From positions 1 through 16,315 of the forward strand of contig JAKSDL010000771.1 in assembly GCA_022360105.1 (NCBI GenBank): DNA of 16,315 bases, in the 5' to 3' direction. A model generated the notes under the pieces. That model was given only the letters and a program-made list of their open reading frames with translations. It did not search any database and was not told the DNA's origin. Source of the stretch: Pseudomonadota bacterium. Lineage in GTDB: Bacteria; SAR324; XYD2-FULL-50-16; JAHJRI01. The position numbers and the translations under genes are program-made. Shown piece by piece: positions 1 to 7,099 of this stretch (its first letter is position 1; the number at the start of each line of letters is the position of its first letter).

Positions 1-84
1 ATGAGAACGATAGAAAGTGACAGAAGTATTATCGGTGCAAGTCCTCACATAATGGGGATTGGGATAAAACCTGATTCACTATGA
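1..84 (+). pseudogene. Possible thiolase-like fragment at the window edge
   Basis: Frame 1 is open from the first base to a TGA at 82-84 (27 codons) and contains the string SPHIMGIG. That resembles the PxIMGIGPVPA segment in the middle of thiolases (acetyl-CoA acyltransferases), where catalytic domains 1 and 2 meet. In a real thiolase well over 100 residues should follow, but here a stop comes six codons later and no frame of 85-244 continues the family. It could be a decayed thiolase remnant, or a chance match at the end of an unrelated gene starting outside the window. The crotonase gene downstream makes a fatty-acid context plausible, but the match is short. Confidence 0.22.
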
Positions 85-244
85 CAAGCAAAGCTCGGCA
101 ATTGACTGCAGTGGACTGCAATCGCGGCTGTTGGATCATACTTTACCGGTGTTTTAGGATCGTCCTACACAAGACAAGGTTCTTTGAAGCCGGTCGTTTG
201 TACTCAATGAGTTTTTTTTTAAAATTGGGATAGCAGACAATTAA
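85..244. other. Non-coding leader before the DinB/crotonase operon
   Basis: This stretch has no convincing ORF. A run of nine T followed by AAAA lies at 212-224, just ahead of the first gene. No stable hairpin precedes the T-run, so I do not call a terminator. The promoter of the operon should lie here, but I cannot see a clear consensus. Confidence 0.4.
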
Positions 245-928
245 ATGGAAACCAAACCGTTTAACGAAAAACTTAAATATCTGAAAAGTATCATTAAAAC
301 AGAATCAAAACATAAGGAATCGATTAAGCTATCTCTTTATCTGCACTCGTCGGTTCATGTCTCCCAAATGAGTGGAATAAACGAACGAACCTATGAGGAT
401 GATTTGTGGGACGGCTTGAGCGAAAGCATTGCTAAAACAGCGGTGAATAAAAAAGGTAGGACTGTTGTCTATGGAACCTGGCATTCAACACGGATCGAAG
501 ATATCACAACCAGTTTGTTGATTGACAGGTCCAGTCAAATTCTGGATGAAGATTGGAAGAAAAGGATCAATTCCTCGATTTCGGATACCGGCAATCAGCT
601 TTCAACATCGGAGATTTTATCGTTCAGCGAGAAAATCGATGTTGATGCATTAAAAGAATACAGAATGGAGGTTGGTAGAAAGACTCAAAAAATATTAGAA
701 GGTCTTTCATATAGTGATTTCAACAGGAAGTTTCCCAGGGATGATTTAGAACGAATTTTTCACGAAAAAGCTGTGGCCAGGCATCCGGAAGCGGAATGGC
801 TGGTTGATTTCTGGGGAAACAAAAATGTAGCGGGAATAATCTTTATGCCTCTGATCAGGCATCATTTGGTGCATATCAACGAATCGAACCAGGCCAAGGC
901 CAAAGGATTGAAGAAAAAAAACAAATGA
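245..928 (+). CDS. DinB-superfamily (four-helix bundle) protein
   Basis: The product has 227 residues and is probably a soluble metal-binding four-helix bundle of the DinB/YfiT type. The visible support is the spacing of candidate metal ligands: a His at residue 80 in WHSTRIED (end of helix 2), and HHLVH at 206-210 near the C terminus, inside MPLIRHHLVHINE, a typical last-helix motif. GLSYSDFNRKFP (153-164) matches the linker before that helix. The tail is a Lys-rich extension. Family members include bacillithiol/mycothiol-dependent enzymes and many proteins of unknown substrate, so no reaction is assigned. It is the first gene of a probable operon, and its stop overlaps the crotonase start in ATGA (925-928). 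The ATG at 245 has no strong Shine-Dalgarno sequence, but no in-frame alternative lies close upstream. Confidence 0.75.
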   Translation: METKPFNEKLKYLKSIIKTESKHKESIKLSLYLHSSVHVSQMSGINERTYEDDLWDGLSESIAKTAVNKKGRTVVYGTWHSTRIEDITTSLLIDRSSQILDEDWKKRINSSISDTGNQLSTSEILSFSEKIDVDALKEYRMEVGRKTQKILEGLSYSDFNRKFPRDDLERIFHEKAVARHPEAEWLVDFWGNKNVAGIIFMPLIRHHLVHINESNQAKAKGLKKKNK

Positions 929-1659
929 CTGAAAAACATACCGAATCTATTGTTCATTACTCAATCGAAAGATCGGTTGCCGTTATCAAAATGGATGACG
1001 GGAAAAACAACTTGATTTCCCCAACAATGCTGCTTCAGTTAAACCAGGCGTTGGACAGGGCTGAAAAGGCGAATGCCGTGGTCGTTCTAACCGGTAAAAA
1101 CGATGTGTTCAGTGCCGGGTTTGACTTAAACATTTTGAAAACCGGTGTGGTAAACACCTTCAAAATGCTGATCGGCGGGTTTACTCTTTCCAAAAGACTA
1201 TTGGGATTTCCAACACCGGTTGTTATCGCATGCAACGGACATGCTATCGCCATGGGTGCATTTTTGCTGCTTTCAGGCGATTATCGGGTTGGAACGGAAG
1301 GGGAATTTAAAATTGTTGCCAACGAAGTAGAAATCGGATTGACGGTTCCTCATTCTGCTATTGAAATTTGTCGCCAGCGTTTAAAACCAGCACATTTCAA
1401 CACGGCGGTATTGCTTTCCCGGCAGTACAATCCGACAACAGCAGTAGAAGCCGGATTTTTGGATGAAGTAGTACCGGAAAATGAGCTCCAAACAACAGCG
1501 CTGCAGAAAGCTGAACAATTTGCTGCCTTGGATTTAGGAGCCCATCAAAAAAGTAAGTTAAGGATGCGTCATCATGTACTAAAAGATTTGAGCCGGGCTA
1601 TCCGGGCCGATAAAATCGATTTTTTTTTAATGGGACTGAAAAGAGTAATGGGTAAATGA
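925..1659 (+). CDS. Crotonase / enoyl-CoA hydratase-isomerase family protein
   Basis: This 244-residue cytosolic acyl-CoA enzyme has the crotonase fold. The oxyanion-hole segments are visible: FSAGFDL at 62-68 and NGHAIAMGAFLLLSGDYR at 104-121. Aligning by eye to rat hydratase, the first catalytic Glu (GGCE) falls on Phe113, while the second (PE before the GxxP turn) is kept as Glu134 in ANEVEIGL. Loss of the first Glu, the GAFLLLSGDYR string and the early DDGKNN..SP start all fit a known crotonase subgroup often named simply enoyl-CoA hydratase. Its true reaction may be isomerisation or something else rather than hydration. The length is a little under the usual 255-265. It starts in a 4-base ATGA overlap with the DinB-like gene, which suggests coupled translation, and a second ATGA at its own stop leads into the methyltransferase. 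Confidence 0.9.
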   Translation: MTEKHTESIVHYSIERSVAVIKMDDGKNNLISPTMLLQLNQALDRAEKANAVVVLTGKNDVFSAGFDLNILKTGVVNTFKMLIGGFTLSKRLLGFPTPVVIACNGHAIAMGAFLLLSGDYRVGTEGEFKIVANEVEIGLTVPHSAIEICRQRLKPAHFNTAVLLSRQYNPTTAVEAGFLDEVVPENELQTTALQKAEQFAALDLGAHQKSKLRMRHHVLKDLSRAIRADKIDFFLMGLKRVMGK

Positions 1660-1702
1660 ACTTTAAAACTTTTTTTCCAAGCAGGCACGGAAACCATCGG
1701 GG
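1656..1702 (+). other. Out-of-frame N-terminal segment of the methyltransferase, with T7 slippery run
   Basis: An ATG at 1656 overlaps the crotonase stop as ATGA and begins MNFKTFF, then reaches seven T at 1670-1676. In this frame translation ends at a TGA at 1716-1718. After a -1 shift in the T-run the reading becomes SKQARKPSGVFGR and joins the methyltransferase frame without a stop. KQARKPSG..GR directly before this domain is, from memory, the usual N terminus of this methyltransferase family. T_TTT_TTT in the zero frame is a canonical -1 slippery heptamer, so slippage is possible. A lost T or a sequencing error is equally possible. Confidence 0.7.
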
Positions 1703-2281
1703 GTGTTTGGTCGATTGATCATGTCCAGAATATTCGATATTGGAAATGATTACTTAAACAATTTTGTATTCGATATACTTACCCCCGGGGCCACCGATCG
1801 TATTCTTGAAATTGGCTGTGGCACCGGCAAAATGCTGAACACATTGGCAAGTAAAACCGATGGTGATTATTTTGAAGGTATTGACTTCTCAACTACCATG
1901 GTTTCAATGGCCAAAAAGAGAAATAAAAAACATCTCAACAATGGAAGAGTCGGCATCATTGAAGGAGATTTTGATGTCCATCCCTTTAATGAGGACCTGT
2001 TCGATAAAATGTTTACAGTGAATACCATCTATTTCTGGAAAGATCCTCAAAAAACCGTACAGAAGGCAGCCGGTCTATTGAATACCGGGGGAATCCTTAT
2101 CGTTGCCCTTGAGGATCATAAGCAACTGAAACAAAGGAAATTGAACGAGGATATATTCACTATTTACACTCCGGAGAATGTGCAATCCCTGTTGACTGAC
2201 TCCGGTTTTTCATCCGGAGTCAGAATTCAATCAAAATCAAAAGGCAAGCTAACTTTTCATTGTGTTGTAGCCACAAAATGA
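1703..2281 (+). CDS. Class I SAM-dependent methyltransferase (N terminus probably frameshifted)
   Basis: From the GTG at 1703 the ORF gives 192 residues with a Rossmann-like methyltransferase core. Motif I is ILEIGCGTGKM (34-44), which binds S-adenosylmethionine; GIDFS (59-63) is the motif II acidic strand; EGDF (87-90) and the FDKMFTVNTIYFW stretch are motifs III and IV. The C-terminal part, TPENVQSLLTDSGF then a beta-hairpin, completes the fold. The substrate is unknown. The GTG start, or the ATG at 1721, cuts off the conserved QARKPSG leader that is encoded just upstream. A start at 1656 with a -1 shift at 1670-1676 would give 208 residues and restore a 4-base overlap with the crotonase gene. 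If the break is real, a restart at GTG or ATG could still give a protein with an intact SAM site. It sits third in the 245-3238 operon. Confidence 0.85.
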   Translation: MFGRLIMSRIFDIGNDYLNNFVFDILTPGATDRILEIGCGTGKMLNTLASKTDGDYFEGIDFSTTMVSMAKKRNKKHLNNGRVGIIEGDFDVHPFNEDLFDKMFTVNTIYFWKDPQKTVQKAAGLLNTGGILIVALEDHKQLKQRKLNEDIFTIYTPENVQSLLTDSGFSSGVRIQSKSKGKLTFHCVVATK

Positions 2282-2323
2282 AGAAAGGGATCTTGCCAAG
2301 GCATTCACTTTTCTAAGAGAACC

Positions 2324-3238
2324 ATGAAAAAAACCACTTTTGCGTTCAAATTATCATTTTTGCTGGCATCGTTCCTGTCAATCGGCATTACCGCTTATTC
2401 ACAGGGTAGCGGAAAAGATAAACAAAACAGCTTTCCACCGTTCCACATTCCCAATACTGAAGTCCGATCAATAAATTCCGAGATTACAAACATAAACTAC
2501 AAGCTCTACATCAGCCTACCCAGGGTCTACCACCAGGAAAAAAGTAAGTATCCGGTTATCTATACACTTGACGCGGACTATTCTTTTGCTATCGCTCACA
2601 ACACAATTGAACACTATGTTGATCGTAGGGATCTCCCCAAACTGATTGTGGTCAGCATAGCTTATTTCGGTGCCAATCAAGATTTAACAGTGTACCGAAA
2701 AAACAGGATGAGAGATTACACTCCAACAAAAGCTGCCATGGGTGTTTGCGGAGTAGGGCAAAAAATTAAAAAAGGGCTCGGAGGAGCAGAAAAGTTCTTA
2801 TCGTTCATTAGCAGCGAACTGATACCTTTTATTGAGACCAACTACAGAGCAAAAAAGCAGGATCGGACCATTGTAGGGCATTCTGCCGGGGGGTTGTTTG
2901 GAACCTACGCCCTTTTCACGAACCCTTCTGTTTTTCAAAGATATATTTTGGTAAGCCCTTCCCTGTGGTGGGACGATAAGATGATTTTTAAGCTTGAAAA
3001 CAACTATGCGGCCGGCAATACCTCACTTAACGCAAATGTCTTTTACTCCATTGGAAGATGGGAAAATCCGAAAATCTGCCCGATGGTAAGTCAAATGAGG
3101 CAGTTTGTTGATAAATTAAAATCGAGGAATTATGCGGGACTCACCATAAACAGCTATGTGTTTCCGGCTGAAACGCACAACAGTGTGTTCCCCGCTGCCC
3201 TTTCGCGGGGACTGAGGGTTGTGTTCAATAACATGTAA
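2324..3238 (+). CDS. Secreted alpha/beta-hydrolase esterase (IroE/Fes-like, putative esterase family)
   Basis: The protein has 304 residues with an N-terminal Sec signal peptide: a Lys-Lys start, a hydrophobic core at 8-22, and a likely cut after AYS26, before Gln27. The mature enzyme should act in the periplasm or outside the cell. The nucleophile elbow is GHSAGG (185-190, Ser187). The likely catalytic His is His285 in ETHNSVFP, and the acid may be Glu247 in GRWENP. SPSLWWDD (211-218) is typical of the putative-esterase family that includes siderophore esterases and other COG2819 hydrolases. The substrate cannot be read from the sequence. It lies 42 bases after the methyltransferase on the same strand and may be the last gene of that operon, although the gap could hold its own promoter. 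No iron-uptake genes are nearby, so a siderophore role is not supported. Confidence 0.88.
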   Translation: MKKTTFAFKLSFLLASFLSIGITAYSQGSGKDKQNSFPPFHIPNTEVRSINSEITNINYKLYISLPRVYHQEKSKYPVIYTLDADYSFAIAHNTIEHYVDRRDLPKLIVVSIAYFGANQDLTVYRKNRMRDYTPTKAAMGVCGVGQKIKKGLGGAEKFLSFISSELIPFIETNYRAKKQDRTIVGHSAGGLFGTYALFTNPSVFQRYILVSPSLWWDDKMIFKLENNYAAGNTSLNANVFYSIGRWENPKICPMVSQMRQFVDKLKSRNYAGLTINSYVFPAETHNSVFPAALSRGLRVVFNNM

Positions 3239-3266
3239 CAACCCACAATGTATTTAGAGCCTAAAC

Positions 3267-3475
3267 GAAAACCAATTTAACCCATACCAATAAACGCTTT
3301 GAAAGCAGCTTGCTACATCGAAGTTCAGTGCTTTCAGCGATCAGCTCTCAGCCGGTTTTTTGCTTGCAATTGTAATGTCCGAAGTTAAAAGCTGACGGCT
3401 GACAGCATGTTAACCTTCAAGCTGAATTCCGACATCTGACACAAGACTGGATAACGGTTTCACAATTTTCCGTTT
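3267..3475. repeat. Dispersed repeat, copy 1 (heptad-armed hairpin)
   Basis: This stretch of about 209 bases matches 15958-16178 in the same orientation over nearly its whole length, with scattered substitutions and two 7-base indels. It contains three contiguous heptads of the form NNTCAGC (3332-3352), then a spacer. The opposing arm has GCTGACG and GCTGACA plus GC (3391-3406), with a degenerate heptad before it (3384-3390). The arms can pair as five-base TCAGC/GCTGA steps separated by two-base mismatches. It ends about 18 bases before the fumC start, so it must lie in or beside the fumC promoter or leader. It encodes no protein. Confidence 0.85.
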
Positions 3476-3493
3476 ACAACTCATGGGGACAGC

Positions 3494-4888
3494 ATGACAA
3501 CATATCGAACAGAAAGTGATTCATTTGGTGAGTTAAAAGTACCCGCTGATAAATACTACGGAGCCCAGTCAGCTCGCTCATTGCTAAACTTTCCGATCGG
3601 AGAAGAAACCATGCCCAAACCTCTGATTCGCGCCCTGGGAATCATCAAACAGAGTGCAGCAAAGGTAAACATGGATCTTGGCATTTTGGATAAAACAATC
3701 GCTCAATCAATCATGGAGGCTGCTGGAGAGGTGATAGAAGGAAAACTCGATGACCATTTCCCTCTTTCCGTCTGGCAGACCGGCTCCGGCACGCAGAGCA
3801 ATATGAACAGCAACGAGGTGGTCGCCAATCGAGCCATAGAGATCCTGGGAGGTGAGATTGGCAGTAAGGATCCTGTGCATCCCAATGATCACTGCAATAT
3901 GGGGCAGTCATCTAACGACACCTTTCCAACGGCCATGCACATCGCAGCTGTTGAGGAGATTACTCACCGGTTACTGCCTGCATTAAAACATCTGCATAGT
4001 GAACTGAATGCAAAATCCAAAGCATTTGAAAAGATCGTGAAAATCGGTCGGACCCATACCCAAGACGCTACTCCGCTGACCTTGGGGCAGGAATTCTCGG
4101 GCTACACAACACAATTGGAGAACTCGATCCGCAGGGTAGAAAATACCTTGCCGGCTTTGTACAAATTAGCCCAAGGCGGCACCGCCGTGGGAACAGGGAT
4201 CAATTCTATCAGGGGATTCGATAAAAAATTTGCGAAGCAGGTCGCTAACATTACAAAACTACCTTTTGTAACAGCGGAAAATAAATTCGAAGCACTTGCG
4301 GCTCACGATGCGGTTGTTGAGGCCAGCGGAGCACTAAATACCGTCGCTGTGAGCCTGATGAAGATAGCCAACGATATTCGTTTTCTGGCTTCCGGACCGC
4401 GTTGCGGCATTGGAGAAATCAGTCTTCCGGCCAATGAACCCGGTTCATCGATTATGCCCGGAAAGGTGAATCCTACCCAATGTGAAGCCTTGACCATGAT
4501 ATCGGCCCAGGTGATGGGTAATCATACTACTATCACTATAGCCGGTTCAAATGGTCACTTTGAGCTGAACGTATTTAAACCTGTGATGATCTATAACCTG
4601 CTGCAATCGATTGGGTTACTTGCAGATGGTTGCCGCTGCTTCACCGATAAGTGTGTGACAGGCATTACAGCCAATGAAGAAAGAATCGCGAAACTGCGCG
4701 ATGAATCCCTGATGCTCGTAACGGCATTGAATCCCCATATCGGTTATGACAATGCCACTAAAATCGCCAAAAAAGCCCATCAGGATGGATCAACTCTTCT
4801 GGAAGCGGCGCTGGCACTAGAACTGCTGTCTGAAGAACAGTTCAAGGAATGGGTTGTTCCGGAGAAGATGATCGGTCCAAAAAGCTAG
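3494..4888 (+). CDS. fumC: Fumarate hydratase, class II (fumarase C)
   Basis: Class II fumarase interconverts fumarate and L-malate in the TCA cycle, as a cytosolic homotetramer without an iron-sulfur cluster. The 464 residues match the family length, and key positions fall on E. coli FumC numbering. These are [14 protein letters not shown] (96-109), [14 protein letters not shown] (129-142), the base-region His188 in [11 protein letters not shown], and the signature loop [11 protein letters not shown] (317-327) with Ser318. The TGSGTQxNMN and HPNDxxN forms separate it from aspartase and argininosuccinate lyase. The ATG at 3494 follows a GGGG purine run at 3484-3487. It stands alone downstream of repeat copy 1 and ends 15 bases from the convergent MFS gene, with no visible terminator between them. 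Confidence 0.97.
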   Translation: MTTYRTESDSFGELKVPADKYYGAQSARSLLNFPIGEETMPKPLIRALGIIKQSAAKVNMDLGILDKTIAQSIMEAAGEVIEGKLDDHFPLSVWQTGSGTQSNMNSNEVVANRAIEILGGEIGSKDPVHPNDHCNMGQSSNDTFPTAMHIAAVEEITHRLLPALKHLHSELNAKSKAFEKIVKIGRTHTQDATPLTLGQEFSGYTTQLENSIRRVENTLPALYKLAQGGTAVGTGINSIRGFDKKFAKQVANITKLPFVTAENKFEALAAHDAVVEASGALNTVAVSLMKIANDIRFLASGPRCGIGEISLPANEPGSSIMPGKVNPTQCEALTMISAQVMGNHTTITIAGSNGHFELNVFKPVMIYNLLQSIGLLADGCRCFTDKCVTGITANEERIAKLRDESLMLVTALNPHIGYDNATKIAKKAHQDGSTLLEAALALELLSEEQFKEWVVPEKMIGPKS

Positions 4889-4903
4889 AGGTATTGAACA
4901 ACT

Positions 4904-6175
4904 CTAATTAACACTCATTGATGCCGGGTTCAAGGCGACTCGGCGCTCCTTTTTTTCTGCAAGTAAAAAGGGGATATGTGTGAGCAGCTTTAACAGCATA
5001 CCTCCCATCAGCACAGCAACGGGCAAAACTAACGACTTGCTGTCAAACAACTGTCCAAATAGCTGAAACCCTGCCATACGTCCGGTAGAGAGCAGTAGCA
5101 TCGAAACGGCTGTATAACGCCCCAGCAAATCGCCAGGTACATTCGTCTGGTAAAACGAACGATAAAATACCAGGTAATAGCTTAATACCGCCGACATTAA
5201 AAATGCCAGAACCGAAAAATATGCAGCGATTCCAAATGACTGCTGTCCCATTGTGTCAACAAAGGATTGATTCCAAAGCAGCATGTAACCGAATGATACC
5301 ATAATCATCCCTACGATGCCGATCCCTATATGTAACGACATCCGCTCTTTGTTTTTAATAGTTGAAACAATCAGCAGTGCAGCCACTGCTCCTGCTGTAG
5401 CGGATGACTCAACCAATCCGTAGTGATGACCCGGCTGCTTGAAATATGTGACTATTAAATAGGGAACCCCCACCATGGTGAAAGGAAACAGGAATATATG
5501 CGTCAACATTCCGTTAAAAACAAGAGAACTCAACCGTATATCTTTTTTAAACAAAGAAGTTATTTCCCTGATACTATTTATTAATTTTGATTGTGAGACT
5601 GACTTTACAGCTTTTTCCAGCTTCAAAAACGATTCAGAGACAGCCGATCCTAAAAATGTCACTGCATTCAGGATAAAAATAACTCCCAGCCCTGCCCCTT
5701 CAAATACGAATGCTGCCGCAAACGGGGTAACCACTTGAACCAGCCTTAAAACAGTTTGGTCAGCTGTGTTGGCGGCTACAATTTTTTCCTTGGAAACGAT
5801 TGAAGGAAAAACAGACACAATCGTTACTTCAAATAAAACCTCCCCTAGTGCGAAAAACACCAATAAACAGATCAAAACGGGAACAGGTAAATAGTTAAAG
5901 AAATACAATATGATAAATATCGTCTGAACCAAAAATCGAATCAAATCCAACGATATCAGCATTTTTTTTCGGTCAAACCGGTCAACAATTAAACCGCTGA
6001 AGGGGCTGATTAGAATGATGGGCAAAATGCTTATCGCCAGAGCTGATCCAAACACTGCTGCCGATCCTGTAATTCTAAGAAGATAAAGAGAGATTCCGAT
6101 TTTTAAAAAGATGTCGCCAAATGTAGATGTCGCTCTACCAAATATAAGCAAACTGAGATTTTTGTTTTTTAACAT
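4904..6175 (-). CDS. MFS transporter, probable drug/small-molecule exporter
   Basis: This 423-residue inner-membrane protein has about 12 hydrophobic segments. The MFS motif A loop between TM2 and TM3 is visible as GLIVDRFDRKK (61-71). The general shape, with RATSTFGD near the N terminus, a long TM6-TM7 loop (about 185-215) and a short basic tail, fits the MFS_3 group (macrolide and enterobactin exporters). Its substrate is unknown. The TetR-type gene lies upstream on the same strand, and two near-identical TetR-style palindromes lie 41-125 bases before the ATG at 6175, so repression by that regulator with release by the exported compound is the likely scheme. The gene converges on fumC with a 15-base gap. 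Confidence 0.88.
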   Translation of the reverse strand: MLKNKNLSLLIFGRATSTFGDIFLKIGISLYLLRITGSAAVFGSALAISILPIILISPFSGLIVDRFDRKKMLISLDLIRFLVQTIFIILYFFNYLPVPVLICLLVFFALGEVLFEVTIVSVFPSIVSKEKIVAANTADQTVLRLVQVVTPFAAAFVFEGAGLGVIFILNAVTFLGSAVSESFLKLEKAVKSVSQSKLINSIREITSLFKKDIRLSSLVFNGMLTHIFLFPFTMVGVPYLIVTYFKQPGHHYGLVESSATAGAVAALLIVSTIKNKERMSLHIGIGIVGMIMVSFGYMLLWNQSFVDTMGQQSFGIAAYFSVLAFLMSAVLSYYLVFYRSFYQTNVPGDLLGRYTAVSMLLLSTGRMAGFQLFGQLFDSKSLVLPVAVLMGGMLLKLLTHIPFLLAEKKERRVALNPASMSVN

Positions 6176-6208
6176 GGTTTCCTCATTTTAATTGCCTTCT
6201 GTCCGTCA

Positions 6209-6234
6209 ATTAAAAACCTACCAGTAGGTAGGTT
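6209..6234. promoter_or_regulatory. TetR-type operator A (MFS-proximal)
   Basis: AACCTACCAGTAGGTAGGTT at 6215-6234 has 8-base perfect arms (AACCTACC/GGTAGGTT) around AGTA, and also reads as ACCTAC-CA-GTAGGT. It sits about 40 bases before the exporter ATG (6175, minus strand). The surrounding 25 bases recur at 6275-6299 with only the central two bases changed. Assignment to the adjacent TetR protein is inference. Confidence 0.7.
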
Positions 6235-6274
6235 GCATCGTTCAGCTACCCAAAAGAAGTTATCATAGCAAATG

Positions 6275-6299
6275 ATTAAAAACCTACTGGTAGGTAGGT
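6275..6299. promoter_or_regulatory. TetR-type operator B (direct repeat of A, 66 bases away)
   Basis: ACCTAC-TG-GTAGGT at 6282-6295, followed by AGGT, repeats operator A. The whole 25-base block, beginning ATTAAAAACCTAC, matches 6209-6233 except for the CA to TG change at the dyad centre, which keeps the palindrome. The 66-base offset suggests two dimers on nearly the same face of the helix. Confidence 0.65.
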
Positions 6300-6303
6300 A
6301 TGA

Positions 6304-6332
6304 TTATATAAAAAGAAAAATCCTTTATATAA
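6304..6332. repeat. AT-only inverted repeat in the MFS upstream region
   Basis: Nine-base perfect arms, TTATATAAA (6304-6312) and TTTATATAA (6324-6332), are separated by 11 bases. It may mark the promoter or simply be AT-rich DNA. It lies next to operator B. Confidence 0.4.
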
Positions 6333-6362
6333 AATATCGGTCTGCTTCATACCATTTAGTAG

Positions 6363-6384
6363 GATGGGCAACTCGTTGCTCATC
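6363..6384. repeat. Compact 10+2+10 dyad between the TetR and MFS genes
   Basis: GATGGGCAAC-TC-GTTGCTCATC has ten-base arms with one mismatch and a two-base centre. It lies 57 bases past the TetR stop and about 190 bases before the exporter ATG. The tight centre is more like a protein-binding dyad than a terminator, and no T-run follows on either strand. It differs from the ACCTAC operators, so a second regulator is possible. Confidence 0.45.
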
Positions 6385-6440
6385 AAGCAGCTTAAGAATC
6401 TACCAACAGTCATTTCAAACCCATAAAAACCAGCAAAACA

Positions 6441-7058
6441 TCAACAAACACCATTCCAAAAAAGATTGAACATCTCTTTCCCGTATTTATCCAAATCGAT
6501 GTTAGGATTAAGCATGCTGACGATCAGGGCACCTTCAACAGCTGATGTCAGCATGAAATAAAACGAATCGAAGGTGATATCCTTGCGGACCTCTCCCTTT
6601 TCTTGCGACTGCAAAAATGCGGCTTCAGCATTTTTTGCCAGTTGAGATTGTGAAGCCCGTTTTTCTCTTTGTTGAAGCAACTCAGGAAACCTGCGAACAC
6701 CATCCAGCATCAGGGTAAAATACCCACGCTTGGCGTCTGCCAATCCGCCGGATAGCTCGTAAAAAATATCAGGAACTTCATCCAGTGATTCAAATATCTC
6801 TTTGGCCACCTTTTTTATGGAATCAAAGGAATCCTGCCTGTGGACCGATGTCATCCACCAACGTTCCGAAGCAATCGAAAACTGGTTGGCTACTTCAAAA
6901 AAAAGATCCTTTTTGCTGCTAAAATAATGATAAATACCACCCTTGGTGATTTTTGCCTTGGCTGCAATCTGATTCAGGCTTACATGATCGTATCCACGCT
7001 CCAGAAATAACACGAGCGAGCTTTTAATAATCAGGTTCCGTGTATCCTTATCTGCCAT
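6441..7058 (-). CDS. TetR/AcrR-family transcriptional regulator
   Basis: I place the start at the ATG at 7058, giving 205 residues. A longer reading from a TTG at 7133 would put the operator at 7082-7099 inside the gene and add 25 residues that do not look like TetR. The N-terminal helix-turn-helix is clear: LVLFLERGYDHVSLNQIAAK then AKITKGGIYHYFSSKKDLFF (about 15-54), with the usual GxxYHYFxxKxxL recognition helix. The rest (about 65-205) is the helical ligand-binding and dimer domain, ending in an aromatic-rich helix, FDSFYFMLTSAVEGALI (164-180). The ligand is unknown. It sits directly upstream of the MFS exporter on the same strand and probably represses both itself and the exporter. Confidence 0.92.
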   Translation of the reverse strand: MADKDTRNLIIKSSLVLFLERGYDHVSLNQIAAKAKITKGGIYHYFSSKKDLFFEVANQFSIASERWWMTSVHRQDSFDSIKKVAKEIFESLDEVPDIFYELSGGLADAKRGYFTLMLDGVRRFPELLQQREKRASQSQLAKNAEAAFLQSQEKGEVRKDITFDSFYFMLTSAVEGALIVSMLNPNIDLDKYGKEMFNLFWNGVC

Positions 7059-7081
7059 AACTAGCTGATTAGAGGTTAAAG

Positions 7082-7099
7082 ACCTACCGTCCGGTATGT
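7082..7099. promoter_or_regulatory. TetR-type operator C (autoregulatory)
   Basis: ACCTACCG-TC-CGGTATGT is a dyad with one mismatch, 24 bases upstream of the regulator's ATG at 7058. Its left arm shares ACCTACC with operator A. On the minus strand a TTGACA at 7133-7128 lies upstream of it, as expected for a -35 element, so a bound repressor would cover the promoter or start site. Confidence 0.6.

Noticed and set aside
245..3238. The four-gene DinB/crotonase/methyltransferase/esterase run as a new biosynthetic system
   Set aside because: The gene order is consistent with an operon, but no carrier, synthase or shared substrate can be identified; the function is not supported.
2324..3238. Siderophore esterase assignment for the secreted hydrolase
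   Set aside because: The fold matches the IroE/Fes group, but there is no TonB receptor, Fur box or siderophore gene nearby.
6272..6469. 65-codon plus-strand ORF starting in operator B
   Set aside because: It starts within the operator and crosses two inverted repeats, has no ribosome-binding site, and its translation has no protein-like pattern.
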